NCBI GenBank assembly: GCA_027343965.1
Contig: DAHWJX010000081.1
Location: forward strand, 1-17,212
DNA from: JAKACU01 sp021821185
Lineage (GTDB): Bacteria; Bacillota; Bacilli; Alicyclobacillales; SLC66
DNA: 17,212 nt
Reading direction: 5' to 3'
A program made the translations under genes and the position numbers. Under the pieces are notes generated by a model. The model saw only the letters and a program-made list of their open reading frames with translations, was not told where the DNA came from and did no database searches. This document shows positions 1 through 6,085 of this stretch, one piece after another. How positions within the stretch are numbered: position 1 is the first letter of the stretch; every line of letters begins with the position of its first letter.

Positions 1-2
1 AA

Positions 3-176
3 CGGTTGTATGACGCGTGCAAACGTTGGAATGCCGCGTGTACAGAGATATGCCAAACAGAGGATGAAGAGAGCGAAGAGTATCAGTTGTGGTTTAAGGA
101 GAACAGCGAAAGGTTCTATATTGCAGATGACGATGTGGACTCCGCGCTTTCAGAACTGGGCGCGTTAGAAAAATGA
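3..176 (+). CDS. 3' end of an unrecognised acidic protein (partial)
   Basis: An open frame enters from the left edge and ends at TGA 174-176, giving about 57 visible residues. The segment is hydrophilic and rich in Glu and Asp (acidic runs around the middle and near the end, such as ADDDVD), with two Cys and an aromatic patch. No family is recognised. The start lies outside the window. The next gene begins about 25 bases later in the same direction, so it belongs to the same early operon. That it is coding rests on the stop-free frame, ordinary amino-acid composition and position in a gene-dense block. Confidence 0.6.
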   Translation, partial: RLYDACKRWNAACTEICQTEDEESEEYQLWFKENSERFYIADDDVDSALSELGALEK

Positions 177-200
177 ACGCAGAAAAAGGAGATGGTCATA

Positions 201-632
201 TTGGGAATATCAATTTACATCGGCGAAGCATATCTGACACATGAAGAATACGACACATCACTATACGCTCGCGTAGTACGCACAGAACACCATGCGGCAC
301 CTATGGATTGTCCTGATGTATCAGGCAAGTCGAACGGAAGACATCTTTCTCACTCTCGAATGAGTGACTTCGCTGATAAAACAGGAACAAAAAAATTATT
401 TTATGACGAAGATCACGGTCTTATTGAACCTCATCCTGGATGCCGAAAAATTACAATCGAACATTTAGAGGTTATTCAAGAGGCATTAAATAAATGGAAG
501 CTAGCACATCCTGATGCCGTTCAAGGTGGTAATTTTTCGGAAGATGAAGTGCTTGAAAGACTGATTTGGTTCGATTTCTGGATGCGTTGGGCGTTGATTA
601 ACTGCTCTGTTCCAGCCATAGAAAACTATTGA
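201..632 (+). CDS. Hypothetical early phage protein
   Basis: A 143-residue protein of unknown function if it starts at TTG 201. An ATG lies in frame at 192, but the AAGGAG at 186-191 abuts it with no spacer; the TTG at 201 sits 9 bases from that site and is preferred. The protein is soluble, His- and Trp-rich, with a mainly helical second half (a Glu/Leu-rich stretch near residues 82-98, then a Trp/Phe-rich segment near 115-126). There is no signal peptide, membrane helix or catalytic motif I can name. It sits in a same-strand block that also carries phage recombination genes, so an early accessory role is the only contextual inference. Confidence 0.6.
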   Translation: MGISIYIGEAYLTHEEYDTSLYARVVRTEHHAAPMDCPDVSGKSNGRHLSHSRMSDFADKTGTKKLFYDEDHGLIEPHPGCRKITIEHLEVIQEALNKWKLAHPDAVQGGNFSEDEVLERLIWFDFWMRWALINCSVPAIENY

Positions 633-661
633 CATATGCGCACAAGCGGAGGCGATGAACA

Positions 662-865
662 ATGACACAAACTAATGATAATTCAAGTTTCGCCCAACTA
701 TCCATTTTCACTTACTCAGAATGCGAAAGAGAATGGTACGCAAACCTTATAGGTAAGCCGTTGCGCAAAATCGTTAATTTTTGCGTTGGCATGATATGCC
801 CGACTAAAGACTGTGACGGAGAAGTAATCTGCTCTCCTAAGGTGTTCAAGGGGTTCTACGAATGA
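662..865 (+). CDS. Small Cys-rich hypothetical protein
   Basis: A 67-residue protein preceded by GGAGG (648-652), 9 bases before ATG 662. The C-terminal half has four Cys in a C-x4-C-x4-C-x5-C arrangement (within CVGMIC...DCDGEVIC), which could form a small zinc-binding knuckle; this is inference. No family is recognised. Its stop TGA overlaps the ATG of the next, very small reading frame (ATGA at 862-865), suggesting translational coupling. The antisense frame over the same bases has no comparable ribosome-binding site and was not called. Confidence 0.6.
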   Translation: MTQTNDNSSFAQLSIFTYSECEREWYANLIGKPLRKIVNFCVGMICPTKDCDGEVICSPKVFKGFYE

Positions 866-942
866 ACCTATGGTGGCTGTTCCTGTGGATAGGTTGGCTA
901 ATCGGATTCGTGGCAGGAACATGGTGGAAGGGGAGTCGGTGA
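862..942 (+). CDS. 26-aa Trp-rich single-helix membrane microprotein
   Basis: A 26-codon frame starting at ATG 862, which overlaps the preceding TGA (ATGA), with AAGGGG at 848-853 giving an 8-base spacer. The peptide MNLWWLFLWIGWLIGFVAG is followed by a short basic end (TWWKGSR): one hydrophobic helix with six Trp and a positively charged C-terminus. Its TGA (940-942) overlaps a GTG start for the next gene. Well-placed start, membrane-like composition and coupling on both sides argue it is translated. Small phage membrane peptides include lysis-timing or superinfection-exclusion factors, but nothing here fixes a role. Confidence 0.5.
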   Translation: MNLWWLFLWIGWLIGFVAGTWWKGSR

Positions 943-1340
943 TATTGGCATACGGAAATTACGGAGGAAATGTGTTTCGTAACGGCGTGCGGATGAAAAA
1001 TCATGAAGATGCAATCACGTATCGAGAAAATGAAATATGGAACTTCCATAAAGATCTATTTCATGGGGTACCGGGAGAGAAAAGAGTTCGATTGTGTGGA
1101 TACAAAGTGTACCCTAAGCTTTTTATGGACGGAAAGGAAGTTCCAATGGACATCAGTGCTATGGATGGAGATGTGGATGAGGCAAAAGGAAGTGGCGAAT
1201 TGGAAGGCTATCGTTATGCATGGCATTACGATGGTGAAGATAACAAACTAACATTATTCCTAATCGAGCCGGACGGAACAGAATGGACAGGTTTTTCGGG
1301 ATATGCGATGGGTGCTGGATGGGAGGATGATGAAGAGTGA
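939..1340 (+). CDS. Hypothetical acidic early protein
   Basis: About 133 residues from GTG 939, which overlaps the stop of the 26-aa frame (GTGA) and follows AAGGGGAG at 928-935. The frame stays open upstream to 870 and contains an ATG at 921, but those starts would overlap the microprotein more and have poorer ribosome-binding sites. The protein is soluble with a strongly acidic C-terminus (ending GWEDDEE), several Gly-Tyr/Trp motifs and a probable beta-rich centre (GYKVYPKLFMDGKEVPMD). No family is recognised. Its TGA overlaps the GTG of the next gene (1337), so the two are probably translationally coupled. Confidence 0.6.
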   Translation: MILAYGNYGGNVFRNGVRMKNHEDAITYRENEIWNFHKDLFHGVPGEKRVRLCGYKVYPKLFMDGKEVPMDISAMDGDVDEAKGSGELEGYRYAWHYDGEDNKLTLFLIEPDGTEWTGFSGYAMGAGWEDDEE

Positions 1341-1792
1341 GACTTTTATTCTCTCCAATGGAAAATGGAATATACGTGGCATTTGAAAACAGCCGTGGAC
1401 GCTACTGGTCTTTCTTTAATTCTCCGCCGAAGTCCATCAGCCATGTAGGCAAAGAATATTTGCGGAACCGATTCCCAAACGTGCGCGATAAACGTCACGT
1501 TGATTTCATTAAGCATCATTGGGACTTGGTGATGAATAACAACGCGCAATTTGAGCGGGACGAATCTATTCTTGCAATTGGTGACAAGGTGGTCATGCAC
1601 ACATGCCACGAAGCACAACATGAGACGTATCGAGATCGCGTATGGATCGTAGAGTCGCATCCGTGGTCTTCAGGAGGTCGAGAAGTCGTAATGCTTTCAG
1701 GATTCAGTGGTGCATTTGCTACTAAGTTTCTAAGGAGAGTTGATGATGACACGGAGGACGGAAGAGATCCAAGCGCAGCGAGCAGAAATTGA
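1337..1792 (+). CDS. Hypothetical early protein
   Basis: A 151-residue protein from GTG 1337, overlapping the previous stop as GTGA, with GGGAGG at 1320-1325 and GAAGAG immediately upstream. It is soluble, rich in aromatic, His and Arg residues, with a plausible small beta-barrel-like segment (DKVVMHTC...DRVWIVESHPW...REVVMLSGF) that resembles generic KOW/SH3-like folds by eye only. No family name can be supported. The last 50 bases overlap a second frame (1743-1919) in another phase. Confidence 0.6.
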   Translation: MRLLFSPMENGIYVAFENSRGRYWSFFNSPPKSISHVGKEYLRNRFPNVRDKRHVDFIKHHWDLVMNNNAQFERDESILAIGDKVVMHTCHEAQHETYRDRVWIVESHPWSSGGREVVMLSGFSGAFATKFLRRVDDDTEDGRDPSAASRN

Positions 1793-1919
1793 ACGGCGTA
1801 AGCAACTGTGGTACATGGCAGATAACGCATTTGAAGAGTCAGCATGGTTAGAGTATTTGGCCGCAGAAAGACGACTGAAAGCACTGATTACAGAAAGCAG
1901 AGAGGTTCAAGATGTATAG
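1743..1919 (+). CDS. Small charged helical protein (58 aa)
   Basis: A 58-residue frame starting with tandem ATGs at 1743 and 1746; AAGGAG at 1732-1737 gives an 8-base spacer to the second. It overlaps the end of the previous gene and the start of the RusA-type gene (ATG 1912), filling what would otherwise be a 120-base gap. The peptide is almost entirely helical and charged (for example EEIQAQRAEIERRKQLWYMA), with no Cys and no membrane segment. Small helical proteins before RusA are common in phages, but I do not recognise this one. Confidence 0.55.
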   Translation: MMTRRTEEIQAQRAEIERRKQLWYMADNAFEESAWLEYLAAERRLKALITESREVQDV

Positions 1920-2289
1920 GCTGATCGTAGGTATACCGCCTAGTGTGAATCATAGCCATATCAACATCCGCAAAGGCGACAGAATCATGCGGATACGATC
2001 ACGAGAGACAAAAGAGTACATGTCTGATACGGGCTGGCTCGCGAAGCGGTGGATGATCATCGCGAAGTGGAAAATTCCAGATCAAGAAAAGAAGATCATC
2101 ATGCGCATGTGGATCTACTGGCCAGACAACAGGCGAAGAGATGCGGACAACCAAGTCAAGATCCTTCAAGACTCGCTGACCGATATCCTATGGCTGGATG
2201 ATCGACAGGTATTACCGCAGGTAATGGATTTCACGGTAGACAAGCATCATCCAAGGGTAGAGATCGAACTGGAGGTGCAGAGTGCCTAA
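1912..2289 (+). CDS. rusA: RusA-family Holliday-junction resolvase
   Basis: This 125-residue protein matches the RusA endonuclease family in length (about 120 aa) and signature. RusA enzymes are homodimeric, Mg-dependent endonucleases that cut four-way DNA junctions symmetrically and are common in phage early regions. Visible marks are the N-terminal PPSVNH segment (residues 9-14), the core RRRDADNQVK with acidic residues D77 and D79 and K83, and D96/D97 in LWLDDRQV, corresponding to the metal-binding Asp residues of the family. The start at ATG 1912 follows AGAGAGG (about 1899-1905) and overlaps the upstream 58-aa frame. A role in resolving replication or recombination intermediates before packaging follows from the family. 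Confidence 0.9.
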   Translation: MYRLIVGIPPSVNHSHINIRKGDRIMRIRSRETKEYMSDTGWLAKRWMIIAKWKIPDQEKKIIMRMWIYWPDNRRRDADNQVKILQDSLTDILWLDDRQVLPQVMDFTVDKHHPRVEIELEVQSA

Positions 2290-2380
2290 TCACATTCTAA
2301 TGAACATGCTTTTCTTGGTATTAGGTATGGCACTTGCAGAAGGCGTGTTTATGGCTCTTAAGCTCATTGGGTTAGGATGA
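2282..2380 (+). CDS. 32-aa single-helix membrane microprotein
   Basis: A 32-codon frame starting at GTG 2282, overlapping the end of the RusA-type gene, with a strong GGAGGT (2271-2276) 6 bases upstream. After a short VPNH start, it is one hydrophobic helix (LMNMLFLVLGMALAEGVFMA) ending LKLIGLG. Its TGA at 2378-2380 is followed at once by the ribosome-binding site of the next gene. It occupies the entire gap between its neighbours and has a good initiation site, so translation is likely. Function unknown; it resembles the 26-aa microprotein at 862 only in being a lone membrane helix. Confidence 0.55.
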   Translation: MPNHILMNMLFLVLGMALAEGVFMALKLIGLG

Positions 2381-2394
2381 AGGGAGATAGTATA

Positions 2395-3039
2395 GTGATT
2401 AAAATAACGAATGTTCAGTATCTACAAGAACGGTCTGTAGGCATGTCAAAAGAAGAAATTTGCGCAAAGCACGGGATCGCTAATACCAAGTCGCTTCGAG
2501 ATTATTATCTACCGATGTGGGGTTTGCGTACAGCGGATGATGAGATTAAGGCATTGCGAGAGTATCGAGGTATTAAAATGCCACAAGAGAAGAAGCGAAC
2601 CATCTTCGATAAGCCAAGGGAAGCAAGCATGGTATCGGATCATAAAGAGGAATTAGAAACCAAGGAGGAACCAACCATGAACACAGAGACGATCATCAAC
2701 CAAAAAGAGGATACATCCTTTGCGGTAGAGACAATCAAAGAAGCCGTTCATCAGCATGAGCAAAAACTAGTAAACTTTCATCATTCTATGCTCGATTTAG
2801 CACTTCAAGAATACGTCAATATCGCTCAGTCAAACGATTCGAGGCACACTAAGTCGTTCAGCAAGAAGGTGGCTGAGATCCACAAGGATCTATCAGAGCT
2901 ACATATCGCGTATGAGGACAAGAACGACACAGAGACCGCTCAACTAGCCGCTCATATGCTTGTTTCACTCTTCGCGCTATGCGGAACCTACGGTATCAAT
3001 CTTGTGCCTTCTGTACACCATTTGATCCATGCGCTTTAA
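2395..3039 (+). CDS. Hypothetical helical protein with N-terminal HTH-like segment
   Basis: A 214-residue soluble protein from GTG 2395, 8 bases after AGGGAG (2381-2386); an in-frame ATG at 2377 lacks a good site. Residues about 5-40 (VQYLQERSVGMSKEEICAKHGI...) look like the helix-turn-helix of phage small regulators that choose a DNA or protein partner. A charged linker follows, then a long helical C-terminal domain rich in His, Gln and Glu. An AAGGAGG at 2662-2668 stands before an in-frame ATG at 2677 and could start a separate 120-residue C-terminal product. The gene overlaps the following nuclease-like gene by 11 bases. DNA binding is inference. Confidence 0.6.
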   Translation: MIKITNVQYLQERSVGMSKEEICAKHGIANTKSLRDYYLPMWGLRTADDEIKALREYRGIKMPQEKKRTIFDKPREASMVSDHKEELETKEEPTMNTETIINQKEDTSFAVETIKEAVHQHEQKLVNFHHSMLDLALQEYVNIAQSNDSRHTKSFSKKVAEIHKDLSELHIAYEDKNDTETAQLAAHMLVSLFALCGTYGINLVPSVHHLIHAL

Positions 3040-3442
3040 TCATCAGCCGACAGTCTACGGTAGTCGCCAAGCAAAAGGCGGCTATCGTAGTGATATCGGT
3101 CTCTATGTGCGCAGCTCGTGGGAAGCGAATTTTGCACGATATCTGAACTACATGAAGGACGAAGGGAACGTCTATAGGTGGCGGTATGAGCCAGAGGTCT
3201 TTATCTTTCACAGGGTAAAAAAGGGTACACGAGCATACGTTCCAGACTTCAAGGTGTGGGACTACGAAGGAGCAAGACCCAATTACTATGAGATCAAGGG
3301 GTACATGGACGCGAAAAGCAAAATCAAGCTAAAAAGGATGTCGTTGTATTATCCTGAGATTGACATTGAGATCATCGATTCAGAAACATATAAAAAAATT
3401 AATCGTTGGGCGAGAGATCGAATAGCACATTGGGAGGAATAA
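3029..3442 (+). CDS. PD-(D/E)XK nuclease-like phage protein (DUF1064-like)
   Basis: A 137-residue protein that I place among small phage endonuclease-like proteins of the PD-(D/E)XK superfamily, which cut DNA with a metal-binding Asp, Glu and Lys. The motif is visible in order: E32 in SSWEANFARYL, D73 in YVPDFKV, and E88-x-K90 in YYEIKGYMD. The N-terminal KGGYRSD with the following SWEAN is typical of DUF1064 members. It overlaps the upstream gene by 11 bases and has no clear ribosome-binding site, so it may depend on translational coupling. With the RusA-type resolvase two genes upstream, it suggests a recombination or DNA-processing module. The exact substrate cannot be read from the sequence. 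Confidence 0.75.
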   Translation: MRFNHQPTVYGSRQAKGGYRSDIGLYVRSSWEANFARYLNYMKDEGNVYRWRYEPEVFIFHRVKKGTRAYVPDFKVWDYEGARPNYYEIKGYMDAKSKIKLKRMSLYYPEIDIEIIDSETYKKINRWARDRIAHWEE

Positions 3443-3444
3443 AT

Positions 3445-3936
3445 TTGGAACGTCAAGAGGCAATCGATAAGGTATTGGATGAGCCCACATTGTCTCCATC
3501 TGAACGCAATATCTTGCTTCTCCTACTCAGGAGATGCGATGACACAAAATGGTCGACCTTTAGTTTTCAACAGCTTAGTTATGCTTCTGGTTTGTCCAGG
3601 TCTAGTTTGCGGAGAATCGTAAACGATCTAATCGAAAGAAAGTACATCAAACGTGTTAAGTACAAAGGATCGATCAAGTATCAACCGTGGCCGTACTCTT
3701 CCATCAACGGATTAACAGACGACGATGGAGATCATAGATTTTATATCACGGTCGCACAGGCAATAGCTCTTAGAGCCGATTGCGCTGCAAAGGAATCTGA
3801 ATTAACAGCAGCTATTGACTTAGCAAGAGCAAAGAGAGATCGAATGAAAGAAAGCGAGTATTTGGCTCAGGTTGATATCCGACTAGAAATAAATGAAAAG
3901 CTTGATAAATATATCCGCACCCACGCTCGTGGGTAG
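3445..3936 (+). CDS. Winged-helix DNA-binding protein, possible replication or regulatory factor
   Basis: A 163-residue protein from TTG 3445, 7 bases after GGGAGG (3432-3437); earlier in-frame starts (TTG 3406) lack this site. Residues about 17-75 form a winged-helix pattern: a first helix (SPSERNILLLLLRRC), then FSFQQLSYASGLSRSSLRRIVNDLIERKYI as turn and recognition helix, then a basic wing (KRVKYKGSIKY). The C-terminal third is a charged helix likely to mediate oligomerisation. The layout recalls phage replication-initiation or regulatory proteins with an N-terminal wHTH. It is the last gene of its operon, and its stop lies inside a strong terminator. It could bind the CTGTAG array just downstream; that is speculative. 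Confidence 0.7.
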   Translation: MERQEAIDKVLDEPTLSPSERNILLLLLRRCDDTKWSTFSFQQLSYASGLSRSSLRRIVNDLIERKYIKRVKYKGSIKYQPWPYSSINGLTDDDGDHRFYITVAQAIALRADCAAKESELTAAIDLARAKRDRMKESEYLAQVDIRLEINEKLDKYIRTHARG

Positions 3937-3946
3937 CGGATTTTTT
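3913..3946 (+). terminator. Intrinsic terminator of the early operon
   Basis: ATCCGC (3913-3918) plus ACCCAC (3919-3924) pair with GTGGGT (3929-3934) and GCGGAT (3936-3941) around a GCTC loop, with a single bulged A at 3935. A run of six T follows directly (3941-3946). This is a textbook Rho-independent terminator. It overlaps the last codons of the winged-helix gene and lies 12 bases before the first copy of the conserved promoter-like motif, marking an operon boundary. Confidence 0.9.
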
Positions 3947-3957
3947 CTACAAAAACC

Positions 3958-3989
3958 TACTTTCTGCACTACATCATCTCTTGTAGTAG
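3958..3989 (+). promoter_or_regulatory. Putative virus-specific promoter, copy 1
   Basis: TACTTTCTGCAC (3958-3969) is followed, 15 bases after GCA, by TAGTAG (3984-3989). The same 12-bp block with the same spacing recurs at 6024, 6787 and 9449, always before a gene block. The -10-like hexamer is preceded by CTTG, as in copy 2. There is no TTGACA-type -35 element, so an alternative sigma factor or phage activator is plausible. The predicted start is near 3995, giving a long leader that contains the CTGTAG array. Confidence 0.65.
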
Positions 3990-4007
3990 ATTGAAAATGT
4001 GCTATTT

Positions 4008-4080
4008 GCTACAGCGGCAAACTTTTAGGGAAGCTGTAGCGAACTTGTAGGAGATACTGTAGCAAAGCTGTAGGCTACAC
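4008..4080 (+). repeat. Helically phased CTGTAG half-site array
   Basis: Hexamers C/T-TGTAG occur as direct repeats at 4034, 4045, 4057 and 4068, spaced 11, 12 and 11 bases, about one helical turn each, so all face the same side of the DNA. An inverted copy, GCTACAG (4008-4014), pairs perfectly with CTGTAGC (4034-4040). The last repeat is part of an 11-bp palindrome, TGTAGGCTACA (4069-4079). Further single copies lie at 3981 (TTGTAG) and 3947 (CTACAA). It lies between promoter copy 1 and the first gene of the next block. Likely a cooperative operator; iterons of a replication origin are the alternative. Confidence 0.6.
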
Positions 4081-4131
4081 GCAGGCTATATAAGTCAATA
4101 TATATAGTAATTACGAAAGTGTGGTGTGGAA

Positions 4132-4734
4132 ATGGAAGAGGACCCGAGGGCGCATTACGCTTACCATTGCGCGGAATGCGGAGAGAATTTTCCGCCGAAT
4201 GGAAAGGGACATTCTGCCGCAGGAAAGCATGCGAAGGAGGAACACGAAACGGATAACCCAGGAGAGGTCATCGAAGGGTTGATCGATACTCGTACGGGGG
4301 AAGTGCTGTATGCTGGGTGGGGATCATCGAAGCTTACCGCCGCACGTAATCGAGGTTTACTTGATGATACAGAAGAGAAGGCGGCTGAGAAGGCAGCCAG
4401 TATGACTGATGCTGCATCAAAGAAACCAGGGAAACTAACCATGAAAGAAAAGGCTGCCTTAGCTGTACAAGAGCAAACGGGAAGAACGATAATGAAGGAT
4501 CTCGTGATTCCTCGTATGGTCGAATTGGCCTTTGGCGAAGCACAAATCTTGTGGCCGGATCAATACGGCGGTGGCTCAAAAGAGCAGTTTAGTGCCTACA
4601 TTGAGGAAATGGTTGCTGTAGCTAATATCTATCTCGAAACCGAAGTTGGCAACGTGATCATCAAAGAGTTTATTGATCGCATCGCAGATAAAGAGAACGC
4701 AGAGCAACTGGAGGAGGAAGATATCGATGGCTAG
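4132..4734 (+). CDS. C2H2-like zinc-binding protein, unrecognised
   Basis: A 200-residue soluble protein starting at ATG 4132 (a GTG at 4126 is in frame; neither has a strong ribosome-binding site, only GGTG at 4123-4126). The N-terminus carries a zinc-finger-like pattern: C13 and C16 (HCAECGENF) followed by H33 and H38 (GKHAKEEH), with H27 as a spare ligand. A central linker (TGEVLYAGW, then an Ala/Lys/Glu-rich helix) leads to a C-terminal helical region. DNA, RNA or protein binding is possible. It is the first gene after the regulatory array and ends overlapping the next start (ATGGCTAG, 4727-4734), so the two genes are probably coupled. Homology to a named family was not recognised. Confidence 0.65.
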   Translation: MEEDPRAHYAYHCAECGENFPPNGKGHSAAGKHAKEEHETDNPGEVIEGLIDTRTGEVLYAGWGSSKLTAARNRGLLDDTEEKAAEKAASMTDAASKKPGKLTMKEKAALAVQEQTGRTIMKDLVIPRMVELAFGEAQILWPDQYGGGSKEQFSAYIEEMVAVANIYLETEVGNVIIKEFIDRIADKENAEQLEEEDIDG

Positions 4735-5761
4735 GCCAAGCCCAATGAATTTAGCGCTAGTAAAAGCAGGGAAAATGTCTTCTAGCAGTTTGAGCGCTCA
4801 AGACATTAACGCTACGATTTCTGATACCATGCGTCAGTTCGGAGAAGCCGCGCAAGCTAAGATGGCAGCAGACAACTTAAAAGAAATCCTGAATCCAAAA
4901 GCTCCTGATCCAATCGATCAATTTGCCAAGACCGCAACAGTATTTCAAACGATGGCGGGACTTCGTTCCAATCAAGAGGAAGCAGAACGCAAACGAGAAG
5001 AAGTGGAACGACGCGAGAGGATAGAAGCAGAAAGGTTAGAGGAACAGAAACGAGCGATGGCGCAGAATCAATCCCTAGAACTGTTCAAGCTTATGATGCA
5101 GATGAATCAAGAAAGTACAAAGAATATGCAAGAGATGATCAAATCAGTGCAAGAAGGCAATCAGAAACAGCTTGAAAAAATGGAAATCAATCAGCGCGAG
5201 ATGTTGAAAACGATCGTAGGTGAAAAGCAGAAATCTCCAATTGAAGAAAAGCTGCTTAGTTCGACTTTAGATCAGATTTTAAAACCTAGACAGCCAGAAG
5301 ATCCGATTCAATCGCTGGTACGGCAAAAAGAAGTTGTTAATCAATTATCATCTCTATTCCCTTCTCCTGTCGTTTCGTCAGGTGGAATCAATGAATTAGA
5401 ATACGAATTGAAAAAGTTGGAGATCAAGCAAAAAGGTGATATGGAAGAGAAGCGTATCAAGGTAGAAGAATTAAAGGCTGAAAAGATAGGCTCTAGCATC
5501 GAGTCGGCAGCTACGATTATTTCAGGGATTATCGCTCAAATGAAGCAAGGGAATCAACACCCTCAACAGCAACAAGCTATGCCGCAACAGCCAGAAGCTC
5601 CTATGGCCAGAGTTCCTTTAGCGCGCTATGAATGCGTGAATGAGGAATGCGGTAATGAGTGGGTTGATCTCATGGGGATAAAAAATGTGATTTGCCCGAA
5701 GTGTAAAGAAAGCATGGAGGTGGACTGGTCCAATGCCGAACCCCAAGTCACCGCTTCTTGA
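4727..5761 (+). CDS. Long coiled-coil protein with C-terminal zinc ribbon
   Basis: A 344-residue protein from ATG 4727, immediately preceded by GGAGGAGGAAG (4711-4720). Residues about 85-190 are a highly charged Glu/Lys/Arg/Gln helix with heptad-like spacing (EERKREEVERRERIEAERLEEQ style), followed by a second helical stretch near 225-260. A Gln/Pro-rich linker leads to a zinc ribbon at the C-terminus: C303 and C308 (CVNEEC), then C323 and C326 (CPKC). There is no membrane segment. Coiled-coil length and abundance of Met/Gln suggest a scaffold, virion-assembly or DNA-packaging accessory protein, but this is inference from form alone. It overlaps the gene before it (8 bases) and the gene after it (29 bases). 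Confidence 0.7.
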   Translation: MARPSPMNLALVKAGKMSSSSLSAQDINATISDTMRQFGEAAQAKMAADNLKEILNPKAPDPIDQFAKTATVFQTMAGLRSNQEEAERKREEVERRERIEAERLEEQKRAMAQNQSLELFKLMMQMNQESTKNMQEMIKSVQEGNQKQLEKMEINQREMLKTIVGEKQKSPIEEKLLSSTLDQILKPRQPEDPIQSLVRQKEVVNQLSSLFPSPVVSSGGINELEYELKKLEIKQKGDMEEKRIKVEELKAEKIGSSIESAATIISGIIAQMKQGNQHPQQQQAMPQQPEAPMARVPLARYECVNEECGNEWVDLMGIKNVICPKCKESMEVDWSNAEPQVTAS

Positions 5762-6026
5762 CTATCTTGTGCAATGGATCGATAGCATGTCTCCTCAAGA
5801 ACTAGAGAGAAAGATACGAGCGAATGAATCTCTCGTTGAAGAAGTAAAACCGCACGAAGCGAAAATGAAGATAGGAAAGATGCTATTTAAGTTAGACGTG
5901 GATGCTAATTTGATCATTGATCATCTCCTTGCCTATCGTCCGGTACAAGGTCAGATCCTCTTCTTGAACAAGCAATGGTATGACAAGCAAATCGAAGAAC
6001 TCACTGCATATATAGATAGACTGTAG
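5733..6026 (+). CDS. Small helical hypothetical protein
   Basis: A 97-residue soluble, mostly helical protein from ATG 5733, with GGAGGTGG (5716-5723) 9 bases upstream, located inside the end of the coiled-coil gene in another frame. Two amphipathic helices (SPQELERKIRANESLVEEVK and KMKIGKMLFKLDVDANLIID) and a terminal helix (KQIEELTAYIDRL) are visible; no Cys and no catalytic motif. The strong overlap suggests it acts with the coiled-coil protein. The stop codon TAG (6024-6026) is also the first three bases of promoter-like copy 2, so the transcription unit ends exactly where the next begins. Confidence 0.65.
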   Translation: MPNPKSPLLDYLVQWIDSMSPQELERKIRANESLVEEVKPHEAKMKIGKMLFKLDVDANLIIDHLLAYRPVQGQILFLNKQWYDKQIEELTAYIDRL

Positions 6027-6055
6027 TTTCTGCACAGCCTCTTATCTTGTATTAG
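6024..6055 (+). promoter_or_regulatory. Putative virus-specific promoter, copy 2
   Basis: TAGTTTCTGCAC (6024-6035) with TATTAG at 6050-6055, exactly 15 bases after GCA. The first three bases are the stop codon of the upstream gene. A start near 6062 would leave a short leader of about 24 bases before ATG 6086 and would omit the 5' arm of the hairpin at 6034-6043. Confidence 0.65.
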
Positions 6056-6085
6056 CCTAGAGCTAACGAGAAAGGGGCTGTTTTT
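6034..6085 (+). terminator. Terminator-like hairpin whose 3' arm contains the next gene's ribosome-binding site
   Basis: ACAGCCTCTT (6034-6043) pairs with AAGGGGCTGT (6072-6081) in a 10-bp stem with one G-U pair, followed by a T run (6081-6085) that reaches the ATG at 6086. Inside the loop, TTAGC (6052-6056) and GCTAA (6062-6066) form a second small stem. The AAAGGGG ribosome-binding site lies in the 3' arm. RNA reading through from upstream would terminate or hide this site; RNA started at promoter copy 2 would not. The large loop makes it weaker than a classical terminator. Confidence 0.45.

Larger units (their letters stand above)
3947..4131. other. Regulatory intergenic region between early and late modules
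   Basis: The longest gene-free stretch inside the + strand block, about 185 bases. In order it holds promoter-like copy 1, the CTGTAG array, and an AT-rich tract (about 4086-4114, including CTATATAAG and TATATATAG). The AT-rich part could be a second -10 region or an easily melted origin segment; no open frame of note crosses it. Confidence 0.6.

Noticed and set aside
1516..1884. Long - strand frame opposite the early genes
   Set aside because: Overlaps two well-initiated + strand genes and lacks a start signal.
4086..4114. Archaeal-type TATA box (CTATATAAG)
   Set aside because: No BRE-like element, and the whole window uses bacterial ribosome-binding sites and intrinsic terminators; treated as an AT-rich tract.
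4727..5761. P-loop packaging ATPase
   Set aside because: I looked for a GxxxxGK[S/T] motif here and in the other frames and found none; the AGKMSSS near the N-terminus is not a Walker A.
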